Source: Amycolatopsis sp. MtRt-6 (GTDB lineage Bacteria > Actinomycetota > Actinomycetes > Mycobacteriales > Pseudonocardiaceae). From it: a stretch of DNA of 64,000 nucleotides. Position 1 is the stretch's first letter. Each line of letters begins with the position of its first letter. Shown here in pieces: positions 42,469-51,099 of this stretch. The stretch is taken from positions 310,001 through 374,000 of the forward strand of contig NZ_JADWPD010000003.1 of assembly GCF_017308975.1 (NCBI RefSeq), read 5' to 3'. The notes beneath the pieces were generated by a model. That model was given only the letters and a program-made list of their open reading frames with translations, was not told the DNA's origin and did not search any database. Both the position numbers and the translations under genes were made by a program.

Positions 42469-44382
42469 GTGTCCGGAACCACCGACCCGCCCCCGCTGAT
42501 CGGGGTCGAAAACGTCAAGATGCCCGAGTGGGCGCGCGTCGACGAACGCGTGGCCGCCGCGGGCTTCGCCCAAGCTGTGCGCACGCTGCCCACCGCGATC
42601 TCCGTCGTGCTGCGGCTGGCGTGGCGGACATCGCCACGGCTGACGCTGCTGGCCGCCGTGGTGCACGTCGCCTCCGGCTGCGTCACCGCGTTCGGGTTGC
42701 TCGCCACCGCGAACGTCTTCACCGCGCTGCTCGAACAAGGCCCGACGCCGGATCGGGTGCTGCAGTCGCTGCCGGCGATCGCGGTCGTCACCGGGTCGTA
42801 CGCGGCGCGCGCGCTGCTGGACGCCGCCGTCGCCGCCGTCGAGGGTGCGTTGCGGCCCCGGGTCACCGCGGCGGCGGACGACGCGGTCACGGCCTCGGTC
42901 GTGCGCGTCGGGCTGATCGCGTTCGAGGACGCGGACTTCCGCGAACTGGCCCGGCAAGGCGCGCGGTTCGGGGTGCGGGCCATCGAGACGAGCCTGCGGC
43001 GGCTGGCCGACCTGACGTCGTCGGTGATCTCGCTGGCGGCGGCGATGATCACGGCCGGGCTCCTCAACCCGTGGCTGGCCCCGGTGCTGCTGCTCGCCGC
43101 CGCGGCCGACGGCTGGGCCGCCGCGCGCGTCGCGAAGCTGAACTACCGGCACTTCCTGGACACCGTCGGGCGCAACATCCGCAAGTCGGTCGTCGAAGAG
43201 GTCGCCACCTGGCGTTCGATGGCCCTCGAGCGGCACGCCCTGACGCTGCAGGAGCCACTGCTCGGCGAGTACCGGCGCATCTCGCGCAGCCTCACGCGCG
43301 AGGAGATCCGGCTGGCGCACCGGAGCAACCTGGTGCGCACGAGCGGGCGGGCCGCCGCGGGCTTCGGCACGGCCGTCGCGTACCTCGTGCTCGGCTGGCT
43401 GCTCTACACCGGCGCGATGGAGCTGGCACTGGCCGGCACGGCGGTGCTGGCGATGCGCACGGCGTCGACGGCGCTGTCCAACACCATGCGCGCGGTCAAC
43501 TCGCTGTACGAGGACTCGTTCTACATCGGGTTCTACAACCAGCTGCTCGCGGAGTCCCGGAAGCGGCAGCCACCGCCGACGTCGATAGCGGCGCCCGCCG
43601 ACCCGGCCGAGATCCGGCTCGACGGCGTCACGTTCACCTACCCGGGCCGGGACAACCCGGCCCTGCGGGACATCTCGCTGACGATCCGGCGCGGCGAGGT
43701 GGTCGCGCTGGTCGGCGAGAACGGTTCGGGCAAGACGACGCTCGGCAAGCTGCTCACCGGGCTCTACCCACCGGACGAGGGCACGGTCAGCTGGGACGGC
43801 GTCGACCTCGCGCGAGCCGACCCGGCCTCGGTGCACGCGAACATCGCGGTGATAGCGCAGGAACCGGCGGAGTGGCCGATGACAGCGGCGAACAACATCA
43901 CGGTAGGCCGCCTCGGCCGCCCCGACCCGGAGCGGCAGGCGTGGCGCGAAGCGGTCGACTACTCGGGCGCGGACGAGGTGATCGCCTCCCTGCCCGCCGG
44001 CGAGAAAACGGTGCTGTCGAAGAAGTTCGACGAGGGCCACGACCTGTCGGGCGGCCAGTGGCAGCGCATGGGCATCGCGCGCGGCATCTACCGCGACGCC
44101 GCGGTCCTGGTGGCCGACGAACCCACGGCGGCCCTCGACGCCCGAGCCGAAGCCCGGGTGTTCGCGGGTCTCCAGCACGCAAGCCGATCAGGCCGCGGCC
44201 GCCGCACGACGGTCCTGGTGACCCACCGCCTGGCCAACATCCGCTCGGCAGACCGCATTTTGGTACTGGAGAAGGGAAGGCTGATCGAGCAAGGAACCCA
44301 CGACGACCTGATCCGAGCGGGCGGCGTCTACCACGAGCTGTACGAGATCCAGGCCCGCGCCTACCGAAACGGCGCCCCATGA
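42469..44382 (+). CDS. ABC transporter, fused permease-ATPase
   Basis: A 637-residue half transporter: about six transmembrane helices (residues ~45-340) and a nucleotide-binding domain from ~385. Walker A is GENGSGKTTLGKLL, the signature motif LSGGQWQRMGIARGI, Walker B VLVADEPTAALD, and the switch His lies in LVTHRLANI. The N-terminal domain resembles the NisT/SpaT-like lantibiotic or peptide exporters of actinobacteria. It probably works as a homodimer; the substrate is unknown. GTG 42469 is chosen, with weak support from a nearby GAGGG; a TTG at 42439 is in frame. Followed by an intergenic repeat. Confidence 0.85.
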   Translation: MSGTTDPPPLIGVENVKMPEWARVDERVAAAGFAQAVRTLPTAISVVLRLAWRTSPRLTLLAAVVHVASGCVTAFGLLATANVFTALLEQGPTPDRVLQSLPAIAVVTGSYAARALLDAAVAAVEGALRPRVTAAADDAVTASVVRVGLIAFEDADFRELARQGARFGVRAIETSLRRLADLTSSVISLAAAMITAGLLNPWLAPVLLLAAAADGWAAARVAKLNYRHFLDTVGRNIRKSVVEEVATWRSMALERHALTLQEPLLGEYRRISRSLTREEIRLAHRSNLVRTSGRAAAGFGTAVAYLVLGWLLYTGAMELALAGTAVLAMRTASTALSNTMRAVNSLYEDSFYIGFYNQLLAESRKRQPPPTSIAAPADPAEIRLDGVTFTYPGRDNPALRDISLTIRRGEVVALVGENGSGKTTLGKLLTGLYPPDEGTVSWDGVDLARADPASVHANIAVIAQEPAEWPMTAANNITVGRLGRPDPERQAWREAVDYSGADEVIASLPAGEKTVLSKKFDEGHDLSGGQWQRMGIARGIYRDAAVLVADEPTAALDARAEARVFAGLQHASRSGRGRRTTVLVTHRLANIRSADRILVLEKGRLIEQGTHDDLIRAGGVYHELYEIQARAYRNGAP

Positions 44383-44477
44383 CCAGCCGCGCGTCGGTTT
44401 CGGCGCACCACGCGCCACCACGACCACCACCAGCCGGTCACCCGCCGGCCGACCCCGCTGCCACGCGAGTCGACCTT

Positions 44478-44614
44478 CCAATCACGCGAGCCGACCTCCC
44501 GGTACGCGAGTTCGCCGGCCCGGTTCGCGTCACTCGCGTGCCTGGAGGCGGATCTCGCGTGATTGGGCGCGTATCTCGCGTGATTGGAGGGGTATCTCGC
44601 GTGATTGGCGGGGC
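44478..44614. repeat. 21-bp tandem repeats with inverted copy
   Basis: Three 21-bp units begin ATCTCGCGTGATTGG at 44552, 44573 and 44594. An inverted copy, CCAATCACGCGAG, lies at 44478-44490, and can pair with any of the three. Related CGCGAG/CTCGCG words fill the space between. It lies between the convergent ABC transporter and decarboxylase genes and could act as a terminator. Confidence 0.75.
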
Positions 44615-44622
44615 AACACGGC

Positions 44623-45378
44623 TCAGGTGGCGAGGGTCAGGGAGCCCAGGTGGGAGAAATGGGCGGCGACGCGGGAGCTGCGGCGGAGCGGGACCGCGTC
44701 CGTCATGCCACCCGTCAGGACCAGCCAGCCCGGCTCCAGAGCCAGGCCTCGGGCCGAAAGGACGTTGGCCGCCAGCGCGAGAGCCTCCGCCGGGTGGCCC
44801 ATGACCGCCGCGCCCGTGGCCGTGTCGACGATCTGGCCGTCCACCTCCAGCAAAGCGGCCTCCAGGGACAAGTCCAACGACGAAGGCGGAACCCCGACCG
44901 GCCCCACACTGAAGTACGCCGACGAGCCGTTGTCCGCGACGGCGTCCGGGAGCGTGAACCGGTAGTCCTCGTACCGGCTGTCGATCACCTCGATGCCGCC
45001 GTACACGCGGTCGACCGCCGCGAGGGCCGTGGCCGCCGTCACGCCCGGGCCCGCCAGGCGGCGGCCCAGCACGAACACCAGCTCCGGCTCCGCGCGCGGG
45101 TGGATCAGCGACGGCACCGGGACACCCGCCGGCAGCACCATCGCGTCCGTCAGCCAGGCCAGCAACGGCGCGTCGATCCCCATCCGCTGCTGCTTGGCAC
45201 GGGACGTCAGGCCCAGCTTCACCCCGACCAGCGTCTCGCCGCGGGCCCGGCGCTGCCGCAGGGCCTCGTCTTGGATCGCGTACGCCGTGTCGACGTCCAG
45301 ATCCGGCCACTCGGCCGAGAGCGGCGCGCGCTCCGAAACCGTCTCCAGCAAAGAAGCAGCCGCTTCTCGCACGTTCAT
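44623..45378 (-). CDS. 4-oxalocrotonate decarboxylase-like (DmpH/XylI type)
   Basis: A 251-residue fumarylacetoacetase-superfamily (MhpD) protein. VGVKLGLTSRAKQQRMGID, GGIEVIDSRYEDYRFTL and VLTGGMTDAVPL match the decarboxylase branch (2-oxo-3-hexenedioate decarboxylase), which works in a complex with the hydratase in meta-cleavage pathways. The two genes here overlap by four bases. It starts at ATG 45378. Confidence 0.75.
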   Translation of the reverse strand: MNVREAAASLLETVSERAPLSAEWPDLDVDTAYAIQDEALRQRRARGETLVGVKLGLTSRAKQQRMGIDAPLLAWLTDAMVLPAGVPVPSLIHPRAEPELVFVLGRRLAGPGVTAATALAAVDRVYGGIEVIDSRYEDYRFTLPDAVADNGSSAYFSVGPVGVPPSSLDLSLEAALLEVDGQIVDTATGAAVMGHPAEALALAANVLSARGLALEPGWLVLTGGMTDAVPLRRSSRVAAHFSHLGSLTLAT

Positions 45379-46181
45379 GCGTCCTCCGATGAAGCAGCAG
45401 GAGCGAAGACCGCCGTGACACTGCCGACCCCGGCGATCGTGGTGACGATCGTGTCGCCCGGCGACACCGGGATCGCGCGGGTCATCGACCCCGGCAGCAC
45501 GACGTGCCCGGGCTCCAGGGTGACGCCCAGCGGGCCCACCGTGTTCGCGAGCCACACCAGCGAGTTCAACGGCGACCCGAGCACCGCGCCGCCCGCGCCC
45601 GTCGCCGCCACCACACCGTTCTGGTACAGCACGCACCCCGCGAGGCGCAGGTCGGTGGCCGAAAGCGCGGTCGGGCTGCTGCCGAGCACCACCCCGCCGG
45701 ACGACGCGTTGTCGGAGATCGTGTCGAACAGGGAGATCTTCCAGTCCTGGATGCGGGAATCGACGATCTCCAGCGACGGCAGCACGAACTCGACGGCCCG
45801 GACCGCGTCGGCGACTGTGACGCCCGGGCCGCGCAGGGCCGAGCCGAGCACGAACGCGATCTCCGGCTCGATCCGCGGCTGCAGGAACGCCGACGTCGGG
45901 ATCGGCTGGTGCTCCAGGTGGAACATGCTGCCGGTCAGGTGCCCGTAGTCGGGCTGGTCGACACCCATCTGCCGCTGCATCGCCGCCGACGCGAGGCCGA
46001 CCTTGTGCCCGCGGACGGCGTCGCCGCCCTCGACCCAGTGCCGCACCTGCTCCTGCTGGATCCGGTACGCGTCCTCGACGCCTGCGTCGGGATACGTCTT
46101 GATCAGCGGCTCGATCGGCTCGCGCGTGGCATAAGCCCGCGCCAAAGCCGAGGCGGCCTCCTGCACCTCGCTGACATCCAC
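45375..46181 (-). CDS. 2-keto-4-pentenoate hydratase-like (DmpE/MhpD type)
   Basis: A 268-residue hydratase of the same superfamily, with VRGHKVGLASAAMQRQMGVDQPDYGHLTG, PSLEIVDSRIQDWKISLFDTISDN and VLPGSMTRAIPV, fitting the hydratase branch. It should add water to 2-oxopent-4-enoate after meta-cleavage of catechols. Metal-binding Glu residues are in PRIEPEIAFVLG. The start is uncertain: GTG 46181 (used), GTG 46166 or GTG 46232. The VOC gene is divergent. No ring-cleavage dioxygenase of the normal XylE length is in the window. Confidence 0.75.
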   Translation of the reverse strand: MDVSEVQEAASALARAYATREPIEPLIKTYPDAGVEDAYRIQQEQVRHWVEGGDAVRGHKVGLASAAMQRQMGVDQPDYGHLTGSMFHLEHQPIPTSAFLQPRIEPEIAFVLGSALRGPGVTVADAVRAVEFVLPSLEIVDSRIQDWKISLFDTISDNASSGGVVLGSSPTALSATDLRLAGCVLYQNGVVAATGAGGAVLGSPLNSLVWLANTVGPLGVTLEPGHVVLPGSMTRAIPVSPGDTIVTTIAGVGSVTAVFAPAASSEDA

Positions 46182-46319
46182 CTCCGGGACTCTGCCGTGC
46201 CCACCGCGCGCACACAAGCGACGACGTTCCACTCAACGGAACTCTCGCCAGACAACCTCTTGCGCGCGAGATAAATCGGGCGTACCGTCGAGGACACACC
46301 AGGAAGGGACGTGAGGGAC

Positions 46320-46823
46320 ATGGCACCGACCCAGGCCGAGGTCGCCAAGCTCGCCGAGATCCGGGACGAGCTGCGCGCGCGCCACCTGCGCCCGGCCGCC
46401 GAACGCCCGGCGACGAACGGCCGCGGCATCCACCACACCGCGCTGATCTCCAGCGACGTCGAGCGGACCATCGAGTTCTACCAGGACATCCTCGGCTTCC
46501 CGCTCACCGAGCTGATCGAGAACCGCGACTACCCCGGCTCCAGCCACTTCTTCTTCGACGTCGGCAACGGCAACGCGGTCGCCTTCTTCGACCTGCCCGG
46601 CCTGGACCTCGGCCCGTACGCCGAAGTCCTCGGCGGACTGCACCACCTGGCCCTGTCCGTCACGCCCGAACGGTGGAGCGCGATCAAGGACAAGCTCGAC
46701 GAAGCCGGCGTCCAGTACCTGCTGGAGAGCAAGACGTCCATCTACCTGTCCGATCCGGACGGTGCCCGCGTCGAGCTGATCTCCGACCCGCTCGGCGAGA
46801 TGTACGGCGAGAAGATCGGCTGA
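46320..46823 (+). CDS. VOC-family protein (extradiol dioxygenase-like)
   Basis: A 167-residue one-domain VOC protein. GIHHTALISSDVERTIEFYQDILGFPLTELIE is the first metal-His module, LGGLHHLALSV the second His and GARVELISDPLG the Glu. A helical N-terminal 35 residues precedes the fold. It could be a lyase or a small extradiol-type dioxygenase; its divergence from the hydratase/decarboxylase operon makes an aromatic or ring-cleavage role possible. ATG 46320 is used; GTG 46311 is in frame. Confidence 0.7.
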   Translation: MAPTQAEVAKLAEIRDELRARHLRPAAERPATNGRGIHHTALISSDVERTIEFYQDILGFPLTELIENRDYPGSSHFFFDVGNGNAVAFFDLPGLDLGPYAEVLGGLHHLALSVTPERWSAIKDKLDEAGVQYLLESKTSIYLSDPDGARVELISDPLGEMYGEKIG

Positions 46824-46879
46824 AAGCGTGGTCCAGGCGTCGCGCGCCAACTAGCCTGTGCGCGACGTCTGGAGGTCCG

Positions 46880-47452
46880 ATGCCCGACTGGTCGCTCTCC
46901 CGCGCGAAGGCGCGGCTCGATCACCGCGAACAGCTCGACGAGCTCACCGCGCGCACCCGGTTCGAGGTGCGGCTGCACCTCAACGAGCCGGCCACGAACG
47001 GCGCCTACGACGAGCTCACGAGCATCTTCGCGATCGGGCACGGCGAATGCGCCGCCCTCCTCAAGCACCACCGGCTGCTGCCGTGGTGGGAACGCGCGCT
47101 GCTGTTCCGCTACGCGCGGCGCCTGCACGGCAAGGCGATCACGCGCAGTGTCGGCGTGGTTCCCGCCGAGGTCGCGCCGCAGGCAGCCCGCGCGTTCGGC
47201 GCGGAGATCGCCGAGCTCGCCCCCGGCTCCGGGGACACCGGCGCGAAGTACGACCTGCAGGGCCGTGGCCTGCTGACCGTGTTCCGGATCGCCGTCGGCG
47301 CCAAGGGCGAGATCTGGCCCGACCGCCACGAGGTCGCGACGACGTCCGCCCGCAACATCCTGACCTGCGCCGCGACCTTCGCCCGCCGGAAGCCGTGGCA
47401 CGTTCTGTGGCCCGTCTACCGGGTGCGCGGCCTGCGGCTCTGGAAGCTTTGA
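46880..47452 (+). CDS. Hypothetical protein
   Basis: A 190-residue soluble protein that I do not recognise. It begins MPDWSLSRAKARLDHREQLDELTARTRFEVRLHLNEPATNG and is alpha-helical to about residue 95 (HHRLLPWWERALLFRYARRLHG), then more beta-rich (GAKYDLQGRGLLTVFRIAVG). It ends in a Trp/Arg-rich basic tail. GGAGG lies four bases before the ATG. It precedes the CoA-binding protein by 23 bases and may share its transcript. Confidence 0.6.
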   Translation: MPDWSLSRAKARLDHREQLDELTARTRFEVRLHLNEPATNGAYDELTSIFAIGHGECAALLKHHRLLPWWERALLFRYARRLHGKAITRSVGVVPAEVAPQAARAFGAEIAELAPGSGDTGAKYDLQGRGLLTVFRIAVGAKGEIWPDRHEVATTSARNILTCAATFARRKPWHVLWPVYRVRGLRLWKL

Positions 47453-47475
47453 CGCCGCTCGCGCGTTCCCCCGGT

Positions 47476-47877
47476 ATGAACGCAGAGGAAATCCTCGCCC
47501 AGGCGAACACCATCGCCGTCGTGGGCCTGAGCCGCGACCCGGCCAAGGCGGCGCACGGCGTCCCCGCGGTCCTGCAAGCGCACGGCTTCCGGATCATCCC
47601 GGTGCACCCGACCGCGACCGAGCTGCTCGGGGAGAAGGTGTACCGGTCGCTGAAGGACATCCCGGAACCGGTGGACCTGGTCGACGTCTTCCGCCCGTCG
47701 CCCGAAGCGCCGGGCATCGCCGCCGACGCCGTCGAGATCGGCGCCAAGGCGCTGTGGCTGCAGCAGGGCATCGTCTCCGCCGAAGCGCGCCGGATCGCCG
47801 AAGAGGGCGGGCTCGCCTACGTCGAGGACCGCTGCACCGCCGTCGTGCGCGCGACCGCGTCGATCTCGAAGAACTAG
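47476..47877 (+). CDS. CoA-binding domain protein (YccU-like)
   Basis: A 133-residue Rossmann-type CoA-binding protein. NTIAVVGLSRDPAKAAHGVPAVLQAHGFRIIPVHPT is the family's nucleotide loop, and KALWLQQGIVSAEARRIAEEGGLAYVEDRCTAV is the conserved C-terminal strand with a Cys. Family members bind CoA; function otherwise unknown. Its stop overlaps the convergent NHL gene by four bases. Confidence 0.85.
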   Translation: MNAEEILAQANTIAVVGLSRDPAKAAHGVPAVLQAHGFRIIPVHPTATELLGEKVYRSLKDIPEPVDLVDVFRPSPEAPGIAADAVEIGAKALWLQQGIVSAEARRIAEEGGLAYVEDRCTAVVRATASISKN

Positions 47878-48479
47878 CCCGACGCTCCGAAGTGGACGAT
47901 GCGGTGGTTGCCCGGCTCGGCGACCCAGACACCGCCCGCGCCGTCGTCGGCCATGTCCCGCGGCGAACCGAGCGGCTCCGCCGTGCCGGGTAGCGCGGCG
48001 CCCGTGCGGATGTCGAACCGGGCGACGCGCCCGGTGTCGTCGACCAGCAGCCGGCCGGCTCGGTCGAGCGCGACCGCGCGGGGCCGGGCCAGGCCGCCGA
48101 ACTCGCGCACGAACCCGCCCTGCCACGAAAACTGCACCACGCGGCGATTGCCGGTGTCGGCGACGTAGACGTTGCCCGCCGCGTCGACCGCCACCCCTTC
48201 CGGCGCCTTGAGCCGCCCGGCCAGGACACGCACGAGCGCGCCGTCGCGGGTGAACGCCTGGACCCGGTCGTTGCCGGTGTCCGCCACCCACACGCGGCCG
48301 CGCGCGTCGACGGCGATCCCGGACGGCGCGCGGAACTGCCCCGGCCCGCAGCCGGGCCCGCCGAACGCCCGCGGCAGCGCGGCGGCTTCACTGCTGGTCA
48401 CAGCATCAGGATCACCGGCCGGGAGCCGCGGCGGCCAGGGCCTGGACGAGTGTTCAGCGACTGTTCCACCCCCGCTCAC
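47874..48479 (-). CDS. NHL-repeat protein in gas-vesicle operon
   Basis: A 201-residue NHL beta-propeller protein. After a ~25-residue lead it has repeating blades such as FRAPSGIAVDARGRVWVADTGNDRVQAF, LKAPEGVAVDAAGNVYVADTGNRRVVQFS and PRDMADDGAGGVWVAEPGNHRIVHF. Only about four and a half blades are present. There is no signal peptide. GTG 48479 overlaps the gvpF stop (GTGA), so translation is coupled to the gas-vesicle operon. An NHL protein is not part of any gvp set I know. A start at 48401 is the alternative. Confidence 0.75.
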   Translation of the reverse strand: MSGGGTVAEHSSRPWPPRLPAGDPDAVTSSEAAALPRAFGGPGCGPGQFRAPSGIAVDARGRVWVADTGNDRVQAFTRDGALVRVLAGRLKAPEGVAVDAAGNVYVADTGNRRVVQFSWQGGFVREFGGLARPRAVALDRAGRLLVDDTGRVARFDIRTGAALPGTAEPLGSPRDMADDGAGGVWVAEPGNHRIVHFGASG

Positions 48480-49036
48480 CAGCTCCAGCGGGAGCACGTC
48501 CGCCGGTCGAGGAAGCTGTACGCGGGCAGCGGCCCGAGCCAGTCGGCCTGGACGCCGTCGTCGCGCGCGAGCCCGGCGACGGTGTCCCGGACGACGAGCA
48601 GGTCGCCCAGCCCGACCAGGAACGCCCACCGCTCGTCGGCACTCTCGCCCGCCGGCAGCGCCACGGAGTCGCGGGCCCGTTCGGCGACCTGGGCGAGGAG
48701 GACATCCGAGCGGGCCGCCCGCCACGCCGATCCGGGTTCGGTGAACCGCAGGCAGACGTGCACCTCGGCCAGGCCGTCGAGCCGATCGAGGTCGGCGCGG
48801 TAGGTGCCGGCGGCCGGGGCGAGCACCTCGGTGCGGACGGTGTCCTCGTCCTCGGCCACGGTGCCGAACCGGACCGGCAGCACCGGGCCGCCCTCGACGA
48901 GCGCGGACACCACCGCCAGGTGCGCGGCCGGGTCCGGCTCGGGATCGCCGACGACCATCGCCAGGTCTTCCCAGCACACCGTCCGGCGTGCGCGCGGGTG
49001 CCCGGCCCGGACGACGCCGTAGAGCTGCAGCGTCAC
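48476..49036 (-). CDS. gvpF: Gas vesicle protein GvpF/GvpL
   Basis: A 186-residue GvpF/L family protein. [32 protein letters not shown] and [24 protein letters not shown] are the two family motifs, and the C-terminal [14 protein letters not shown] equals the usual GPWPPYSF-type end. GvpF/L are minor vesicle proteins that help initiate assembly. It overlaps gvpA upstream and the NHL gene downstream by four bases each. It is shorter than the other GvpF/L copy (50052-50786). Confidence 0.85.
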   Translation of the reverse strand: MTLQLYGVVRAGHPRARRTVCWEDLAMVVGDPEPDPAAHLAVVSALVEGGPVLPVRFGTVAEDEDTVRTEVLAPAAGTYRADLDRLDGLAEVHVCLRFTEPGSAWRAARSDVLLAQVAERARDSVALPAGESADERWAFLVGLGDLLVVRDTVAGLARDDGVQADWLGPLPAYSFLDRRTCSRWSW

Positions 49037-49374
49037 GGCTTTTTGGCCGGAACGGCCTGCTCCACCGCAACGGCCTGCTCCACCGGGACGGCGACGGCCG
49101 GGGTCGGCGGCGGGGGCGGGATCAGCCCGACGGTCTGCCCGAGCCCGATGGAGACCTGCCCGGGGTTGGGCAGGTTCGCCTGCGCGTTGATCCGCTGCAT
49201 CGCCTCGAGGTAGCGGATGTAGGTGTCGACGCAGGCGATGACGACCCTGGCCTCGATCGACAGCAGTTCGATCCCGATCAGGGACACCTTCACCGAAGCG
49301 TCGATGACGAGTCCCTTGTCCAGCAGGATGTTGAGGGTTTCGGCGAGCCCGCCGCCCTGTCCTGGTGTGGTCAC
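49033..49374 (-). CDS. gvpA: Gas vesicle shell protein GvpA-like
   Basis: A 113-residue protein with the GvpA fold: [50 protein letters not shown] contains the alpha-beta-beta-alpha shell motif, the closest of the three paralogs here to the main shell protein. After residue 70 there is a Pro/Ala/Val-rich extension ([23 protein letters not shown]), as in some actinobacterial GvpA. Its GTG overlaps the gvpK stop. Confidence 0.8.
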   Translation of the reverse strand: MTTPGQGGGLAETLNILLDKGLVIDASVKVSLIGIELLSIEARVVIACVDTYIRYLEAMQRINAQANLPNPGQVSIGLGQTVGLIPPPPPTPAVAVPVEQAVAVEQAVPAKKP

Positions 49375-49631
49375 TGTCTTCGTCCTTCCGTGGCCGGGAT
49401 GTCAGCGGGAATGTCAGCGGGGATGTCGTCGAGGGCGGCGCGGATCTCGGCGAACCGGAGCTCCAGCGCGATCAAAGCCTGGCCGAGCGCTTCGACCTGG
49501 GCCGGGGTGAGGGTGCCGGCGTCGAGCCGCCGCAGGGCCTGCCGCTCCAGCACCTCCTTGAGGATGTCGAGCACGGTGATGACCAGGTGACCGAGCCCGC
49601 GGCCGGCATCGGCGGCGATCCGCTCGGTCAT
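49371..49631 (-). CDS. gvpK: Gas vesicle protein GvpK
   Basis: An 86-residue protein matching Gvp[47 protein letters not shown] is the complete family core. It ends in a short DIPAD repeat ([16 protein letters not shown]), which stems from 12-bp repeats in the DNA near 49400-49430. GvpK is an accessory vesicle protein. Overlaps by four bases with neighbours on both sides. Confidence 0.9.
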   Translation of the reverse strand: MTERIAADAGRGLGHLVITVLDILKEVLERQALRRLDAGTLTPAQVEALGQALIALELRFAEIRAALDDIPADIPADIPATEGRRQ

Positions 49632-50059
49632 TCGGCGGCCCCTTCGATCCCGAGCAGCAGCAACCGCAGGTCGAGCCGCACGAGATCGATGCCGGCGAGC
49701 GAGATGATCACGTCCCCGGTGACGACGGCCCCGCGGTGCACGACCCGGTCGAGCAGGTCGACGACGGCCTCGGCGGCGTTGGTGCCGGAGGGGGTGAAGA
49801 CCTCGGCGAGCAGGTCGCCACGGCCGGCTCGGCTCGGCGCACCGGCGCCCATGAGCAGGTCATCGATCGCCGCCGCGGGGGTGGACACACCGGCGCCCGC
49901 CGCCGCGGGGGCCGAGGCACCACCGCCCACCGCCACAGAGGCCGACGCACCACCGCCCACCGCCGCGGGAGCCGACGCACCACCGCCCACCGCCACAGGG
50001 GCCGACGCACCACCGCCCACCGCCGCGGGAGCCGGCGGCCGTGGGCCCGCGTCAGCCAT
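49628..50059 (-). CDS. gvpS: GvpA-like minor protein (GvpS) with repeat N-terminus
   Basis: A 143-residue protein. The C-terminal half is a GvpA-fold paralog of the GvpS/M type (VVDLLDRVVHRGAVVTGDVIISLAGIDLVRLDLRLLLLGI). The N-terminal ~55 residues are a decapeptide repeat (A-P-x-A-V-G-G-G-A-S) coded by 30-bp tandem repeats. The extension should be disordered. Its ATG overlaps the upstream gvpL stop by eight bases. Confidence 0.75.
   Translation of the reverse strand: MADAGPRPPAPAAVGGGASAPVAVGGGASAPAAVGGGASASVAVGGGASAPAAAGAGVSTPAAAIDDLLMGAGAPSRAGRGDLLAEVFTPSGTNAAEAVVDLLDRVVHRGAVVTGDVIISLAGIDLVRLDLRLLLLGIEGAAE
49911..50030. repeat. Four 30-bp tandem repeats inside gvpS
   Basis: Units start GCCGA[G/C]GCACCACCGCC at 49911, 49941, 49971 and 50001. 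The unit endings alternate (CACAG-type and GCGGGA), so the higher-order period is 60 bp. They keep the reading frame and encode the repeated decapeptide. Confidence 0.85.
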
Positions 50060-50786
50060 GGGCCGTCGCTCCGAGCTCGAGGTCCGTGAACGAATACGGG
50101 GGCCACGGTCCCGATGTCTCCACCGTCGCCCCCGCCGCGCTCAGCTCGCGGGCGAACCACTCCACCTCCGTGTGGAACGCCGCCTCGCGGCCCGTCTCCA
50201 CCAGGTACGCCGTGTTCATCAGCACGCCGTGCGGCCTGGCCCGCTCCACGCTGTCCGCCGCGTGGCGGCGCAATGCCTCCTCGAGCCGACCGGCCGCACC
50301 GGCCACGTCTTCGCGGGCCCGCTGGATCGCCCGCAGCCGTTCGCGCCGCCGCACCAGGTACTGCGTTCCGGTCAGCCCCGCCGCGTCGGGGCGGGTCGTC
50401 GCGGCCGGCTCGGTGTGCCGGACCCGGACGCCCCACTCGCGGTGCCCGGCCACCTCTTCAAGGCAGTCGCGCGCCTGGTCGTAGCCCGCCGCCAGCAGCC
50501 GGCGGGCGGCGTCTTCGCCGTCGAGGACCGTGCCGAACCGCAGCGGCAGCACCGGTTCGCTGCGGAACACCGCGCGCACCACGGCGTCGTGCTCCCGGGC
50601 CAGCTCCGCGAGCGTGCCGTCGACCGGGTCGAGCGTGTCGATGCGGTCGAAGCGCGCCGGCGCCACTTCGGAGACGACCACGCCGAGGTCGCGGTAGCCG
50701 ATGAGCCGCGGCTGCGGACCGATGTCCAGTGTGGACGGCCGGTTGCGGGTGATCGCGTACGCGCACAGCCAGTTTCCGGTGGTCAC
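50052..50786 (-). CDS. gvpL: Gas vesicle protein GvpL/GvpF
   Basis: A 244-residue GvpL/F family protein. LCAYAITRNRPS, YRDLGVVVSEVAPARFD, SEPVLPLRFGTVLDGED and the C-terminal SGPWPPYSFTDLEL are family motifs, with a helical middle (REDVAGAAGRLEEALRRHAADS). The GTG at 50786 overlaps the gvpJ stop. GvpL binds the shell and accessory proteins during assembly. Confidence 0.88.
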   Translation of the reverse strand: MTTGNWLCAYAITRNRPSTLDIGPQPRLIGYRDLGVVVSEVAPARFDRIDTLDPVDGTLAELAREHDAVVRAVFRSEPVLPLRFGTVLDGEDAARRLLAAGYDQARDCLEEVAGHREWGVRVRHTEPAATTRPDAAGLTGTQYLVRRRERLRAIQRAREDVAGAAGRLEEALRRHAADSVERARPHGVLMNTAYLVETGREAAFHTEVEWFARELSAAGATVETSGPWPPYSFTDLELGATAHG

Positions 50787-51082
50787 CGGGGTTCTTCCCT
50801 TCCGTCCGGCACGGGCAGCCGAGCCTCCAGTTCGGCGACGCGCGCCGCCAGGTCGGTCCCCTCGAGTTCGCCCCGCGCGGCATTCGGCGCGAAGAACGGA
50901 TCGTTCGTCCACCAGTCCATGCCCATTTCACGGGCGGTCTGCGCGGACGCGATGAACAGCCGGATGCGCAGGGTCAGCAATTCGACGTCGACAACGCTGA
51001 CGCCGATGTCACCGGCGATGACGACGCCCTTGTCGAGCACGCGTTCCAGAATGTCCGCCAACGAATCGGACGAAGCGGCCAA
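50783..51082 (-). CDS. gvpJ: Gas vesicle protein GvpJ
   Basis: A 99-residue GvpA-fold paralog. LADILERVLDKGVVIAGDIGVSVVDVELLTLRIRLFIASAQTAREMGMDWW is characteristic of actinobacterial GvpJ, including the trailing MGMDWW. A C-terminal coiled-coil-like part (LAARVAELEARLPV) follows. The start is TTG 51082 with GGAAGG upstream. It follows gvpO by 17 bases. Confidence 0.8.
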   Translation of the reverse strand: MAASSDSLADILERVLDKGVVIAGDIGVSVVDVELLTLRIRLFIASAQTAREMGMDWWTNDPFFAPNAARGELEGTDLAARVAELEARLPVPDGREEPR

Positions 51083-51099
51083 TCGTGTCGACCTTCCTT

